This document shows positions 16,773 through 24,521 of a DNA stretch of 47,042 bases, piece by piece (position 1 is the stretch's first letter; each line of letters opens with the position of its first letter). The position numbers and the translations under genes are program-made. Under the pieces are notes generated by a model. That model did no database searches. It was not told the DNA's origin and was given only the letters and a program-made list of their open reading frames with translations. The DNA is from an uncultured Lentisphaerota bacterium (lineage in GTDB: Bacteria; Verrucomicrobiota; Kiritimatiellia; CAIQIC01), in assembly GCA_903912445.1 (NCBI GenBank), contig CAIWHP010000189.1, positions 1 through 47,042 on the forward strand, read 5' to 3'.

Positions 16773-17894
16773 ATGTGTTGGCGAAAGATCATCGGTTGCC
16801 TGACCCTGTGCGGTTCCCTCTGTGGCGCTGCGACCTTGCCGGGCGAAGTGCTGCCGGCCCGCGAGGAGTTCGAGACGGGGCTGCAAAAGGCCGACAAGCT
16901 GGAACAGGCGCGGCTTTCCGCCGTCGGCGAGGAATATCTCCAGCGGCTCCGCGAACTGGCGCGCCAGCAGCAGGCCCACGGCCGCTTCCGGGGCTTGGTG
17001 ATCCTGCGCGATGAAATTGCCCGGTTTGCCAAGGTCCGCACGTTTACCGAGCGCCCCCAGGATGAGCCGGTCGAACTGCACGAGGCCCAGACCTTCTTTC
17101 AGCTCACGTGGCAGCAGGCGCAATACAGCAACGAACTCGCGATCGTCAAATTGGCGGAACGCTATGTGCAGACGTTGGCCGTCCTCCGGGAGACGCTGGG
17201 AAAGAGCAACACGGTGGCAGGTGTGCAGGCGCTGGACGATGAGTGCGACCGCGTGGTGGCCCTGGCGCGGCTGCGGCAGGCGTTGGATGCCACGAAAACC
17301 CGGCCGGCCGCGTTGCGTCCGAAGCCTCAGCCCAGCGCCGTGGCGGTCCCCGCGGCCAATGACAACCGCCTCCGCCGTCCGCTGGATATCTACCGCCCCT
17401 CCAAGGAGCCGCTGTCTTCCATGATCAGTTTCGATGCGCGGGCTGTGCTCTTTGAGGATAATTCGCAATTGAAAACCCGCAAATCGGCGGGAGCGGGCAG
17501 TGCCTACCGGTCGCTCGATGGGCCGGTGGCCTATACACCGCGCATCACGTTGACCTGTCAGCGTGGCGAGGTGGTGTCGGGCAGCCGGCTGGTGATTGAA
17601 TATTTCAGCCGTTCGCTGCCCGACCATATGCTGCACCACGAAGCGGTGGAAAAGGTGGTGCTGCCGCGGCTGGAGCGCGGCAAAACCTACACCGTGGAGC
17701 CCAAGGGGATGCAGTTGGCGCGCTCGGAACAGGTCTCGGTGATCCAAGGCGCCGGGGTTTCCGTGAGCCATTTTGGGGCGGAGTTCTATGGCTTCATCCT
17801 GCACCTTGTGGATCCGGACGGGCACGTGCTCTGGCAGCGCTTTTCGCCCCAGGCGCTCGAGCGCGAACTCGCCGCCGCACCGCCGGATAAATGA
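16773..17894 (+). CDS. Secreted protein of unknown function with helical N-terminal half
   Basis: This 373-residue protein has a short signal peptide (MCWRKIIGCLTLCGSLCGAATL). Residues about 25-185 are rich in E, Q, R, A and L and predicted helical or coiled coil (e.g. EEYLQRLRELARQQQAHGR). A Pro/Ala-rich linker (about 186-205) leads to a beta-rich C-terminal half (about 215-365) with YTPRITLTCQRGEVVSGSRL and FILHLVDPDGHVLWQRFSP. I do not recognise the family. The layout, a helical stalk plus a small beta domain, is common among hypothetical secreted proteins in Verrucomicrobia-like genomes. It appears to be transcribed alone from a leaderless-type promoter. Confidence 0.75.
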   Translation: MCWRKIIGCLTLCGSLCGAATLPGEVLPAREEFETGLQKADKLEQARLSAVGEEYLQRLRELARQQQAHGRFRGLVILRDEIARFAKVRTFTERPQDEPVELHEAQTFFQLTWQQAQYSNELAIVKLAERYVQTLAVLRETLGKSNTVAGVQALDDECDRVVALARLRQALDATKTRPAALRPKPQPSAVAVPAANDNRLRRPLDIYRPSKEPLSSMISFDARAVLFEDNSQLKTRKSAGAGSAYRSLDGPVAYTPRITLTCQRGEVVSGSRLVIEYFSRSLPDHMLHHEAVEKVVLPRLERGKTYTVEPKGMQLARSEQVSVIQGAGVSVSHFGAEFYGFILHLVDPDGHVLWQRFSPQALERELAAAPPDK

Positions 17895-17909
17895 AGGCTC
17901 TCCGGGGCC

Positions 17910-17939
17910 TTGCCCTCCGCGCGCGTGGTCTGCCATACT
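17910..17939 (+). promoter_or_regulatory. Candidate promoter for RNase HI, leaderless spacing
   Basis: TTGCCC (17910-17915), an 18-base spacer and CATACT (17934-17939), with 7 bases to the ATG at 17947. The match is moderate, but the spacing repeats that seen at 16773, 24522, 39782 and 43441. Confidence 0.4.
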
Positions 17940-17946
17940 GCCGCGC

Positions 17947-18522
17947 ATGAACCCGCAAATGCCAGCCAGCGCACCGGAGCAGTCGGTCACCCTCTATGCC
18001 GATGGCGCCGCCGCCCCGAATCCCGGCCGCGGCGGCTACGGGGTCGTCCTGCTCCACGCCGGTCAGCGACGGGAGTTTTCGGGTGGCTTCCGCAAGACCA
18101 CCAACAACCGCATGGAAATCATGGGCGTCCTCATTGGGCTGCGCGCGTTGAACGGCCAGAAGTCCAAGGTGACGGTCGTCAGCGACTCCAAGTATGTGGT
18201 GGACATGTTCACCGGCGGCTATGCGGAGCAGTGGCGGCGGGCCCGCTGGACCCGCAACAAAGGCAAGGATGCGGCCCGGAATCCCGACTTATGGAATGAG
18301 CTGTTGAACCTGGCCGCGCAGCACGAGGTGTCTTTTCGCTGGGTGCGCGGGCATGGGAGCAACCTGGATAATGCCCGCTGCGATGAGCTGGCGGTCGCGG
18401 CGCGCGGCGGGCGGGATCTGCCTGCGGATGCGGGGTATGAGCAGCCGTTCGTGCCTGGTCAGCCGGCCCAGTTGACCTTGTTCCCCGGGCCGGCGGACCG
18501 GGGATACTCCTCCGGCGACTGA
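17947..18522 (+). CDS. rnhA: Ribonuclease HI with C-terminal extension
   Basis: This 191-residue protein cuts the RNA strand of RNA-DNA hybrids in the cytoplasm. All four catalytic acids are visible: D19 (LYADGAA), E57 (NRMEIMG), D80 (VVSDSKYV) and D146 (DNARCDEL); H136 in RGHGSN is the usual mobile histidine. The basic handle region (EQWRRARWTRNKGKDAA) is present, so this is the E. coli-like type. A tail of about 35 residues after the core contains QLTLF (175-179), which fits the QLxLF pattern used by proteins that bind the beta sliding clamp. That is an inference, but the motif lies in an otherwise Pro/Gly-rich and probably flexible tail. Confidence 0.95.
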   Translation: MNPQMPASAPEQSVTLYADGAAAPNPGRGGYGVVLLHAGQRREFSGGFRKTTNNRMEIMGVLIGLRALNGQKSKVTVVSDSKYVVDMFTGGYAEQWRRARWTRNKGKDAARNPDLWNELLNLAAQHEVSFRWVRGHGSNLDNARCDELAVAARGGRDLPADAGYEQPFVPGQPAQLTLFPGPADRGYSSGD

Positions 18523-18666
18523 GGCCGGTCAGCGGCGGCCCCGGCCAGGGCGCCTCAGCGGGAGGGGTCGCCCGTCAGGGGCACCCCCGGGGATCCGCCA
18601 CGCCGCACGCACGTTCCGCGCCTGGCCCGATACCCGCGGAATTCGGCGGTCAGGCTGCCTCTGGGT

Positions 18667-18695
18667 TTGACATGCCGCGGGTTTCCGCATATGTC
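18667..18695 (+). promoter_or_regulatory. Sigma-70-type promoter for the FmdB operon
   Basis: A perfect TTGACA (18667-18672), a 17-base spacer and TATGTC (18690-18695) lie 24 bases before the ATG at 18720. The expected 5' leader is about 18 bases and has only a weak GA-rich ribosome site. Confidence 0.6.
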
Positions 18696-18719
18696 TTCGG
18701 GCGAAAAAGCAGATCGATC

Positions 18720-19025
18720 ATGCCAACATACGAATACGAATGTGCGAAATGCGGGCACACGTTTGAAGCGTTCCAGAGCATCAAGGCCGGGCCGCTGACG
18801 AAGTGTCCGGAATGCAAGGGCCGCGTGAAGCGGTTGTTAAGCACGGGTGGAGGCCTGCTGTTCAAGGGGAGCGGTTTCTATATCACCGACTACCGGAGCG
18901 AGAGCTACAAACAGGCCGCGAAGGCCGACGTGAAGCCGCCCGCGCCGGCGCCGGCGGCGACGCCGGCCGCCGCCTCGACGCCGAAGAAGGCGGCCCCGAA
19001 AAGCGGGAAGGGGAAGGCCTCGTGA
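18720..19025 (+). CDS. FmdB-family zinc-ribbon protein
   Basis: This 101-residue protein opens with MPTYEYECAKCGHTFE and a second CPEC knuckle, the standard FmdB/CxxC_CxxC_SSSS (PF09723) zinc ribbon, followed by GFYITDYRSESYKQA and a basic Ala/Pro/Lys-rich tail (about 70-101). FmdB proteins are small putative regulators of uncertain role, first noted near formamidase genes. The stop overlaps the next start as GTGA, so it is co-translated with the membrane protein that follows. Confidence 0.9.
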   Translation: MPTYEYECAKCGHTFEAFQSIKAGPLTKCPECKGRVKRLLSTGGGLLFKGSGFYITDYRSESYKQAAKADVKPPAPAPAATPAAASTPKKAAPKSGKGKAS

Positions 19026-19741
19026 GCAACGTCATCCAATGCCCCCAATGCAAGCAAGGCAACGAGTTGGGCCGCATGTTCTGCACGCGCTGCGGGACGA
19101 AGCTGGACCTGTCGAGCCTGACGCGCAGCAGCAGCGGGCGCGCGTTCGATCTGCCGCGGTTCCTCCGGGGCGCGGTGCGCGTCACCATCTTCCTCGCGCT
19201 GCTGGTGCTCTTGTTGCTGCTGATCTGGCCGACGACGCTCGCGGGCCAGCGCGGCAAGGACGAGGATGTGGCCGCGCTGCTCGGGCAACGCCAGGCGCTG
19301 ACGCGGGCGGTGCAGGATAAACAGGAAGTCAAGCTGGAGCTGTCCGAGGCCGCACTGAACGCCTACCTGGCCGCCACGCTCAAGGTGGCGCACAGCAACG
19401 AGGAAGCGGTGGCCGCGTGGATGATGCGGCTGGCGGAGTTGCACGTGGCGCTGCAGCCGGGCGTGCTGACGGTGACGACGCTTGCGCACTGGGGCCCGCT
19501 GGCCATCACCTGGGAGCTCAGCGGCATCCCCAAGGTGGCCGATGGACATTTTGCGTTGGAGGTGAAGTCCGGCTGCATCGGCCACCTCGGCCTGCCGCAG
19601 GCTGGCGCGGAGGCGATGGCCGCGCGCGTGGCAGCGCTGTTCAACCGGTGGGGCACTGACCGCGCTTTGCTCGATCAGCTCGCCAGCGTGGCGGTGGACA
19701 AGGGCACCGTTACACTGGTCACCAAGGCGGCCAAACCATAA
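19022..19741 (+). CDS. Zinc-ribbon single-pass membrane protein of unknown function
   Basis: This 239-residue protein has an N-terminal zinc ribbon (CPQCKQGNELGRMFCTRCG) on the cytoplasmic side, a basic stretch, one strong transmembrane helix (about 57-78, VTIFLALLVLLLLLIW) and an extracytoplasmic domain of about 160 residues with alternating amphipathic segments (VELELSEAALNAYL-like, TVTTLAHWGPLAITWELSG). I do not recognise the outer domain; the layout resembles other small zinc-ribbon anchors of PVC bacteria. The GTG start overlaps the FmdB stop by 4 bases, which supports both the start and co-expression. Confidence 0.82.
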   Translation: MSNVIQCPQCKQGNELGRMFCTRCGTKLDLSSLTRSSSGRAFDLPRFLRGAVRVTIFLALLVLLLLLIWPTTLAGQRGKDEDVAALLGQRQALTRAVQDKQEVKLELSEAALNAYLAATLKVAHSNEEAVAAWMMRLAELHVALQPGVLTVTTLAHWGPLAITWELSGIPKVADGHFALEVKSGCIGHLGLPQAGAEAMAARVAALFNRWGTDRALLDQLASVAVDKGTVTLVTKAAKP

Positions 19742-19764
19742 GCGGTTTGTAAAAGGGGAATGCG

Positions 19765-21471
19765 ATGAAAAATAAAGAGGAACTCTACATCAAGATCGAG
19801 CAGGTCAACCAGAAGGGTCTGGCCGACTTGCAACAACTGGTGGGGGACTATGACTTTGCCCGGTATGTGCTCAAAATCCTGCGCATTGAGGAGCCGGTGG
19901 ATACGCAGTCGATGCTGATCGTCCGCGTCCCGCAGCTCATCGCCGGCTTCCCGCAGAACCTGATCCAGACGCCGGTCGGCCGCACGGCGCTGGAGGATTT
20001 GCTCACGCGCAAGGTGGCCGACGAGATCGAGAAGACCGCCTCCTATGACACCGCCGGCATTTCGCGCCGCCGCCTCTATTTCACACGGCCCGGGCAGAAG
20101 ATCCTGCCGCGGTCCAGCCTGGTCGTCACCGAGGAATATGTCGAGGCGCGCATCTATTTCCGTCCGCCGATGCAGGACGGCCGCATCATGGGCGCCGATC
20201 TCAAGGAGCTCTTCTTTGGCATGCTCCCGCGCATCGCCAACGCCGCCCTCATCTATTGCAACCTGCACGAGGGCGAGGCCGAGCGCTGCGTCAACTCCAT
20301 GAGCGATGCCGACCACATCCGCCGGCTGCTGCCGACGCGCGGGTGGGTCAGCTTCGTCGCCGAGCAGGCCCATCTCTGCCGCATCAACAACGGCGACACG
20401 CCCGATCCGCACCGCGCGCAGCCCCTCCGGGTGGACGATGCCGTGGCCAAGGCCCTCGACCTGCCCAAGGCCGGCACGGTCCGCGGCTTCGGCGTGCCGG
20501 CCGGCCTGACGGTCATCCTGGGCGACGCCTATTCCGGCCGCGTCGAGCTGATGCGGGCGGTGGCGGCTGGCATCTATAACCACGTCCGCGGCGATGGCCG
20601 CGAACTCGTCATCACCGTGCCTGACGCCATCTATCTCAAGGCCGAGCCCGGCCGCAGCGTCCGGCGCGTGGATTTGGGCGCTTTCCTCCGCGACGCCGGC
20701 GACGAGAACAGCCCGGTCTACAGCAGCCCGAACGCCGACGTGTTCGCCTCCGAGGCGGCCGCGACCATCGAGGGGCTGGAGGCCGGCGCCCGCGCGCTGC
20801 TGTTCGACGAGTCGGATTCCTCGCCGGAATTCCTCGCGCGCGATCCGCGCCTCGCCGGCCTGACGCCGCCCGCCGAGCAACGGATCACGCCGCTCTCCGT
20901 CCTCGCCCGCCGCATGGTGGACCAGCTCGGCGTCTCCATCGTCGTCGCCGGCACCGTCACCGTCACCGATTTCATTCCGTTCGCCGATACGGTCCTGCGC
21001 ATCGCCAACTTCAAGGTCTATGACGTGACCAAGGAAGCCAAGCAGCTCGTCACCGCCGCCCCGGCCTCCAGCGCGCCGGTCAACGTCGCCGGCATGGTCG
21101 AGCACGGCCGTTCCATCGTGCCCAGCAGCATCGACCCCAGCGCCGGCCGCAGCGACTTCTTCATCGAGGCGGACGACATCCACTCCCTCCGCTTCGGCCG
21201 CGACAAGATTGATCTCTCCGGCGTCGAGCAGCTGGCGGATGTGGACCAGACCCGGACCATCGGCCGGATCCTCTATTACGCCAAGACCCGCTACATGGAG
21301 GAAGTCCGCCCGATCCGCGAGATCCTCGACGCGCTGGACCAGGACTTGAGCTCCGAGGGCCTCGAAACCCTGACCCGCACGCTGCAGGGCGACCTCGCCC
21401 GCCCGCGCCGCTACGAGATCGCCGCCGCGCTCAACCGGCTGCCCTCGTTGCGTATCGCGCGTCTGGCGTGA
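19765..21471 (+). CDS. ABC-class predicted ATPase relative (PF09818-like) with degenerate Walker A
   Basis: This 568-residue protein resembles the 'predicted ATPase of the ABC class' family in its middle part: IYNHVRGDGRELVIT, then AEPGRSVRRVDLGAFL, the EAGARALLFDES Walker B region (D348-E349), and LGVSIVVAGTVTVTDFI with FADTVLRI after it. In typical members the P-loop is GGGFHGKSTL. Here the aligned segment (253-262) is GDAYSGRVEL, so both the lysine and the Ser/Thr are gone, while Walker B survives. The protein may bind nucleotide weakly or only structurally. An N-terminal region of about 240 residues includes a conserved-looking RVPQLIAGFP block. ATG at 19765 follows AAAAGGGGAATGCG, a fair ribosome site. 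Confidence 0.72.
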   Translation: MKNKEELYIKIEQVNQKGLADLQQLVGDYDFARYVLKILRIEEPVDTQSMLIVRVPQLIAGFPQNLIQTPVGRTALEDLLTRKVADEIEKTASYDTAGISRRRLYFTRPGQKILPRSSLVVTEEYVEARIYFRPPMQDGRIMGADLKELFFGMLPRIANAALIYCNLHEGEAERCVNSMSDADHIRRLLPTRGWVSFVAEQAHLCRINNGDTPDPHRAQPLRVDDAVAKALDLPKAGTVRGFGVPAGLTVILGDAYSGRVELMRAVAAGIYNHVRGDGRELVITVPDAIYLKAEPGRSVRRVDLGAFLRDAGDENSPVYSSPNADVFASEAAATIEGLEAGARALLFDESDSSPEFLARDPRLAGLTPPAEQRITPLSVLARRMVDQLGVSIVVAGTVTVTDFIPFADTVLRIANFKVYDVTKEAKQLVTAAPASSAPVNVAGMVEHGRSIVPSSIDPSAGRSDFFIEADDIHSLRFGRDKIDLSGVEQLADVDQTRTIGRILYYAKTRYMEEVRPIREILDALDQDLSSEGLETLTRTLQGDLARPRRYEIAAALNRLPSLRIARLA

Positions 21472-21492
21472 GGACCGGCCCCGCGTCCGGTC

Positions 21493-21948
21493 ATGAAGCT
21501 CGTCATCCAGCGCGTGCGGCATGCCGCCGTGCGCGTCGGTGCGGAAACCACCGGGGCCATCGGTCCGGGGCTGCTCATCCTCGCCGGCGTGGCGGCCGAC
21601 TCGACCCCCGCGGATGTCCAGTGGCTCGCGCGCAAGGTCGCGCTCCTGCGTGTCTTCGATGATGGGCAGGGCCGGCTCAACAAAGCCCTCGGCGAGGTCG
21701 GGGGCGCGCTGCTGGTTGTCAGCCAGTTCACCCTCTATGCCGACTGCTCGGGCGGCAACCGGCCCAGCTACACGGCCGCGGCGCCGCCGGATAAGGCCGA
21801 GCCGTTGCTCGACGATTTTGTCCGCCTGCTGCGCGAACTCGGCTGCACGGTGGCCACCGGCCGTTTCCGCGCGCTGATGCAGGTCGAGCTTGAAAACGAT
21901 GGCCCGGTGACCATCGTCCTCGAGTCCCGCGCCGGCCAGCGGCGCTGA
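21493..21948 (+). CDS. dtd: D-aminoacyl-tRNA deacylase
   Basis: This 151-residue protein removes D-amino acids (and glycine from tRNA-Ala) mischarged on tRNA. The family motifs are clear: MKLVIQRVRHAAVRV at the N-terminus, the SQFTLYAD active-site block, GNRPSYTAAAPP, and the cross-subunit NxGPVT motif as ENDGPVTIVLES. The length is normal for DTD1. It starts 21 bases after the ATPase-like gene and may be co-transcribed with it. Confidence 0.96.
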   Translation: MKLVIQRVRHAAVRVGAETTGAIGPGLLILAGVAADSTPADVQWLARKVALLRVFDDGQGRLNKALGEVGGALLVVSQFTLYADCSGGNRPSYTAAAPPDKAEPLLDDFVRLLRELGCTVATGRFRALMQVELENDGPVTIVLESRAGQRR

Positions 21949-21996
21949 GGGCTCCGGGAGGGCGGCACGCGTGGCGAAAAAAATCGTGCGTGGCGT

Positions 21997-22024
21997 TTGC
22001 ATTTCTTATATGGACGGGTAAAGT
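21997..22024 (+). promoter_or_regulatory. Candidate promoter for cydAB
   Basis: TTGCAT (21997-22002), a 16-base spacer and TAAAGT (22019-22024) lie 24 bases upstream of the cydA ATG. No obvious FNR- or ArcA-like dyad was found in the short intergenic stretch. Confidence 0.35.
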
Positions 22025-22048
22025 CGTCGACATTCCGACGGGGTAATC

Positions 22049-23401
22049 ATGGATACATTAATGCTGGCGCGGTGGCAGTTTGGGATCACGACGGTTTATC
22101 ACTTCTTCTTTGTCCCCCTGACGCTGGGGCTTTCCATCCTGGTGGCGTTGATGGAATCGGCCTATGTCCGCACGGGCAAGGACATCTATAAACAGATGAC
22201 GAAGTTCTGGGGCAGGCTGTTCCTCATCAACTTCGCCATGGGCGTGGCGACCGGCATCGTGCAGGAGTTCCAGTTCGGCATGAACTGGTCGGAATATTCA
22301 CGGTTTGTGGGCGACATCTTCGGCGCGCCGCTGGCCATCGAGGCGCTGTTGGCTTTCTTCATCGAATCCACCTTCCTCGGCATCTGGATCTTCGGGTGGG
22401 AGAAGCCTTCGAAGAAACTGCACCTCGCGGCGATCTGGCTGGTCGCCATCGCCTCCAACCTCTCCGCGCTCTGGATCATCATCGCCAACGCGTGGATGCA
22501 GCACCCCGTCGGCTACGTCCTGCGCAACGGCCGCGCGGAGATGCAGGACTTTTTCGCCCTGCTGACGAACCCGCATCTGCCCTTTGAAATCCTCCACGTC
22601 CTCTTCGGCGCCCTCGCGACGACCGCTTTCTTTGTGCTCGGCATCAGCGCGTGGCAACTCCTGCGGAAAGATTCCGCGCACACCGCCTTCTTCCAGCGCA
22701 GCTTCCGCTGGGGCGCGGCGGCGGCCATCATCGGGAGCGTCTGCGTCATGCTCGTCGGCCATGGCCAGGGCCAGTGGCTGGAGCGCAGCAACCCGATGAA
22801 GCTCGCGGCTGCCGAGGCGAACTGGACCACGAAGGACCGCTGCGAGTTTCTCGTCGTCGCCGGTATCGACGAAAAGAACCAGCGCAACGACTGGGGGCTG
22901 CCGATGGGCTCGATGTTGTCCGTCCTCGCCTACAACAGCCCGAGCGGCGTCGTCAAAGGCATGAAGGATTTGCAGGCGGAGTTCACGCAGAAGCACGGGC
23001 CCGGCGATTACATCCCGCCGGTGTTCGTCACGTTCTGGTCGTTCCGCATCATGGTCGGCTGCGGCCTGTTGATGTTCCTGCTCGCGCTGCTCGCCGTGTG
23101 GCGCTCGCGCGGGGAGCGCCTCGCCAGTGCGCCGCGCTGGCTGCTCGGTGCGTTCGTGCTCGGCATCGCGCTGCCCTATCTGGCCCACAGCACGGGCTGG
23201 CTGATGGCGGAACTCGGCCGTCAGCCCTGGATCGTCTACGGCCTGATGAAGACCAGCGACGGCCTCTCGCTCGCCACCACGGCGAGCGAGGTGCTCCTCA
23301 CCGTGATCGGCTTCACGGTCATCTATGGCGCGCTGATGGTGGTGGATGTCTGGCTGCTCCGCAAATACGCGGCGCTCGGCCCGGTGGAAGCTGCGGACTA
23401 A
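22049..23401 (+). CDS. cydA: Cytochrome bd quinol oxidase subunit I
   Basis: This 450-residue membrane protein oxidises quinol and reduces oxygen to water at the haem b595/d centre. The first axial ligand H18 is in GITTVYHFFFVPLTLG. The quinol-site signature GRQPWIVYGLMKT is present, as are many transmembrane helices. The Q-loop segment (around NPMKLAAAEANW) is short, so this is a short-Q-loop bd oxidase, shorter than the E. coli enzyme of about 520 residues. Twelve bases separate it from cydB. High-affinity oxygen use fits a microaerobic or facultatively anaerobic lifestyle. Confidence 0.96.
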   Translation: MDTLMLARWQFGITTVYHFFFVPLTLGLSILVALMESAYVRTGKDIYKQMTKFWGRLFLINFAMGVATGIVQEFQFGMNWSEYSRFVGDIFGAPLAIEALLAFFIESTFLGIWIFGWEKPSKKLHLAAIWLVAIASNLSALWIIIANAWMQHPVGYVLRNGRAEMQDFFALLTNPHLPFEILHVLFGALATTAFFVLGISAWQLLRKDSAHTAFFQRSFRWGAAAAIIGSVCVMLVGHGQGQWLERSNPMKLAAAEANWTTKDRCEFLVVAGIDEKNQRNDWGLPMGSMLSVLAYNSPSGVVKGMKDLQAEFTQKHGPGDYIPPVFVTFWSFRIMVGCGLLMFLLALLAVWRSRGERLASAPRWLLGAFVLGIALPYLAHSTGWLMAELGRQPWIVYGLMKTSDGLSLATTASEVLLTVIGFTVIYGALMVVDVWLLRKYAALGPVEAAD

Positions 23402-23413
23402 GGGAGACTGACC

Positions 23414-24421
23414 ATGGATCTGAATACACTCTGGTTTATCCTCGTCGCCGTGCTGTTCTGCGGCTACTTCGTGCTCGAAGGCTTCGACTATGGCGTCGGC
23501 ATGCTCGTCCCGCTGCTCGGCCGCGACGACCGCGAGCGCCGCCTCATCCTCAACTCCATCGGCCACGTCTGGGACGGCAACGAGGTCTGGCTCCTGACCG
23601 CCGGCGGCGCGATCTTCGCCGCGTTCCCGCACTGGTATGCGACGCTGTTCAGCGGCTTCTACCTCGCGCTGTTCCTCGTGCTCGTCGGCCTGATCCTCCG
23701 CGCCGTGGGCATCGAGTTCCGCAGCAAGAGCGCGAGCCCGGCGTGGCGCACCACGTGGGACTGGCTGATCTGCGTCGGCAGCCTGTTGCCCGCGCTGCTC
23801 TTCGGCGTCGCCGTCGGCAATCTTCTGCTCGGCGTGCCGATTGACGCGAAAATGACCTATGTCGGCGGCTTCTGGAACCTGCTCAATCCGTTCGCGCTGA
23901 TCGTCGGCGTGACGTTTGTGCTGCTGTTCCTGCTGCACGGCGCGCTGTTCCTCAGCCTGCGCACCGAGGGCTCCCTCCAGAAGCGCGCCGCGTCCACCGC
24001 GTTCGGCCTCTGGTTGCCGGCCGTCGTCTCCGCTGTCGCCTTGCTCGTCGTTGCGTTTTTCCAGACGCCGCTGTTCGCCGGTGGCATCCTGGGCTGGTTG
24101 CTCGCGGGCGCCGCCGCCGTCGCGCTGGTCGCCTCCGGCCTGCTCGCGCGCGCCAAGCCCGGCGTTGCCTTCACGCTCACCGCGCTGACGATCATCCTCG
24201 TCACGGTCGCCACCTTCCGCGCGCTCTTCCCGAACGTGATGATCTCCACGCTCGACGTGAAGAACAGCCTGACGATCTACACCGCGAGCTCCTCGCCCTA
24301 CACGCTCAAGGTCATGACCATCGTCGCCCTGACCCTCGTGCCCGTCGTGCTGGCCTACCAGGGCTGGACCTACTGGGTCTTCCGCAAGCGGCTGACCAGC
24401 GCCAGCAAGCTGGAATACTGA
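23414..24421 (+). CDS. cydB: Cytochrome bd quinol oxidase subunit II
   Basis: This 335-residue membrane protein pairs with CydA. Recognisable blocks are YFVLEGFDYGVGMLVPLLG near the N-terminus, NSIGHVWDGNEVWLLTAGGAIFAAFP (given here as family landmarks in two parts: WDGNEVWL and FAAFPHWY) and ILRAVGIEFR. The common form of the second block is APVWDGNETW, so GHVWDGNEVW is a mild variation. About eight to nine hydrophobic helices fit the family, and AGGGAGA-like spacing before the ATG supports the start. Confidence 0.95.
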   Translation: MDLNTLWFILVAVLFCGYFVLEGFDYGVGMLVPLLGRDDRERRLILNSIGHVWDGNEVWLLTAGGAIFAAFPHWYATLFSGFYLALFLVLVGLILRAVGIEFRSKSASPAWRTTWDWLICVGSLLPALLFGVAVGNLLLGVPIDAKMTYVGGFWNLLNPFALIVGVTFVLLFLLHGALFLSLRTEGSLQKRAASTAFGLWLPAVVSAVALLVVAFFQTPLFAGGILGWLLAGAAAVALVASGLLARAKPGVAFTLTALTIILVTVATFRALFPNVMISTLDVKNSLTIYTASSSPYTLKVMTIVALTLVPVVLAYQGWTYWVFRKRLTSASKLEY

Positions 24422-24487
24422 TCCGGTTTCCAGGCCTCGGGGGGCTTCCGCGCAAGCTTCCCAGTCTTGGAATGGCCGCCTGCAAGC

Positions 24488-24515
24488 TTGACAGGGTGGG
24501 GCTTCAACCTAGGCT
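24488..24515 (+). promoter_or_regulatory. Sigma-70-type promoter, leaderless spacing
   Basis: A perfect TTGACA (24488-24493), a 16-base spacer and TAGGCT (24510-24515). The ATG at 24522 comes 6 bases after the -10 box, so the transcript should begin at the start codon. This separates the hydrolase gene from cydAB. Confidence 0.6.
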
Positions 24516-24521
24516 GGCGAC

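Noticed and set aside
22298-23938. 546-codon minus-strand frame over cydAB
   Set aside because: Antisense to two clear membrane-protein genes and composed mainly of charged low-complexity sequence.
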